Below, in pieces: positions 5,538 through 5,756 of a stretch of DNA of 5,756 nt (the first letter of the stretch is position 1; every line of letters starts with the position of its first letter). The notes beneath the pieces are model-generated. The model did no database searches and was not told the DNA's origin. It saw only the letters and a list, made by a program, of their open reading frames with translations. The DNA lies in NCBI GenBank assembly GCA_013697395.1, contig JACCWY010000516.1, forward strand, positions 1 through 5,756. The letters run 5' to 3'. A program made the translations under genes and the position numbers. Source of the DNA: Chloroflexota bacterium (GTDB lineage: Bacteria; Chloroflexota; Limnocylindria; QHBO01).

Positions 5538-5570
5538 ACCGCATACCGGAAGCGCGGGAATTCCGCGTCA
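5538..5570 (+). repeat. 33-bp near-palindromic motif, copy B (candidate attachment core, inverted to copy A)
   Basis: Begins ACCGCATACCGGA and ends GCGTCA, and matches copy A (2160-2192, minus strand) at 29 of 33 ungapped positions. Its centre GGAATTCC is a perfect palindrome within CGCGGGAATTCCGCG. The ORF containing copy B runs directly into the second integrase fragment, whose recognisable homology begins about 22 bases later. Both copies even encode a similar TAYRxRG peptide when read toward the integrase C-terminus. Orientation is opposite to copy A, so the two are not the direct repeats of a single simple insertion. Confidence 0.6.
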
Positions 5571-5591
5571 ACCGTGCAACCTGACACGATT

Positions 5592-5756
5592 TACGCTCCA
5601 CCCGAAGTCGTCTCCGAGATACTCGGGCACAGCAGCGTAGCGATCACTTTGGATCGTTACTCGCACGTCATCCCGACGATGCAAGTGGAAGCCGCCCTCC
5701 AGATGGACCGACTGCTCTCGGATCCCGTAAGGGCACAAGCAAGGGTACGGCGGATT
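5592..5756 (+). pseudogene. C-terminal fragment of a second tyrosine recombinase, running off the window
   Basis: The frame with codons at 5592 onward reads APPEVVSEILGHSSVAITLD then RYSHVIPTMQVEAALQMDRLL. It contains the last two catalytic elements of tyrosine recombinases, His (5628-5630, LGHSS) and the nucleophile Tyr (5658-5660, LDRYSH). Over about 39 residues it is about two-thirds identical to the same part of the integrase at 2127-3617, but distinct at the DNA level, so it is a related gene and not a recent duplicate. Everything N-terminal (arm-binding, core-binding, and the catalytic Arg, Lys and HxxR) is absent. Upstream the frame is open only to 5481 and holds the 33-bp motif instead. 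An ATG at 5532 could start translation of a short peptide, but it could not be a working recombinase. The gene continues past 5756. Confidence 0.85.
5727..5748 (+). repeat. Two 12-bp-spaced AAGGG repeats in the second integrase fragment
   Basis: GTAAGGGCAC at 5727-5736 and GCAAGGGTAC at 5739-5748 are exactly 12 bp apart and oriented like the ATAAGGG repeats relative to their integrase. In the current frame they read as Arg-rich sequence. In the frame shifted by two bases they read Lys-Gly-Thr-Ser-Lys-Gly-Thr, matching the Lys-Gly-x-x pattern of the first integrase and suggesting a frameshift or relaxed frame. The array may continue past the window edge. Confidence 0.6.

Noticed and set aside
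2160..5570. Reading the two 33-bp copies as attL and attR of one element
   Set aside because: They are in inverted, not direct, orientation, which simple integration by one recombinase does not produce.

Overview
High-GC bacterial DNA (GC-rich third codon positions, frequent GTG starts). Gene content (DinB-like protein, small conserved membrane protein, PPOX and antibiotic-biosynthesis-monooxygenase remnants, secreted alpha/beta hydrolase, actinobacterial-style integrase) fits a soil or freshwater Actinomycetota or Chloroflexota genome. I cannot decide between them from this window, and there is no rRNA, tRNA or marker gene to help.

Layout, left to right. 1-68: last codons of a + strand gene. 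71-331 (-) and 420-647 (+): two gene remnants, a PPOX/pyridoxamine-oxidase-like C-terminal piece and the N-terminal ~27 residues of an ABM-type monooxygenase with a good ribosome binding site. 613-945 (-): 110-residue four-helix membrane protein. 1059-1565 (-): DinB-fold protein. 1566-2076: no recognisable gene. 2077-3617 (-): complete tyrosine recombinase gene whose 3' end lies inside an attachment-site-like array. 3634-3934: no recognisable gene. 3935-4357 (-): stand-alone DUF3883 (NO VEIN C-terminal-like, probably PD-(D/E)XK) domain. 4422-5330 (-): secreted alpha/beta hydrolase with a candidate promoter and palindromic operator-like sites upstream. 5538-5756 (+): a second copy of the 33-bp attachment-core-like motif, followed almost at once by the C-terminal piece of a second tyrosine recombinase that runs off the window.

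The main signal is the recombination module. The integrase gene carries three 12-bp-spaced copies of an ATAAGGG motif inside its coding tail (four codons per repeat, read as Lys-Gly-x-x). About 70 bp further on it has a near-palindromic 33-bp element, then two more ATAAGGG copies just past the stop. The second, truncated integrase shows the same 12-bp-spaced AAGGG repeat after its catalytic tyrosine, and the 33-bp element (29 of 33 identical) sits immediately upstream of it in inverted orientation relative to the first. I read this as the remains of at least two related integrative elements. The DUF3883 protein and possibly the hydrolase would be cargo or intervening chromosome, and the flanking gene fragments fit an integration hot spot with gene decay. 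No excisionase, replication or transfer gene is visible, so the elements look incomplete or are mostly outside the window.
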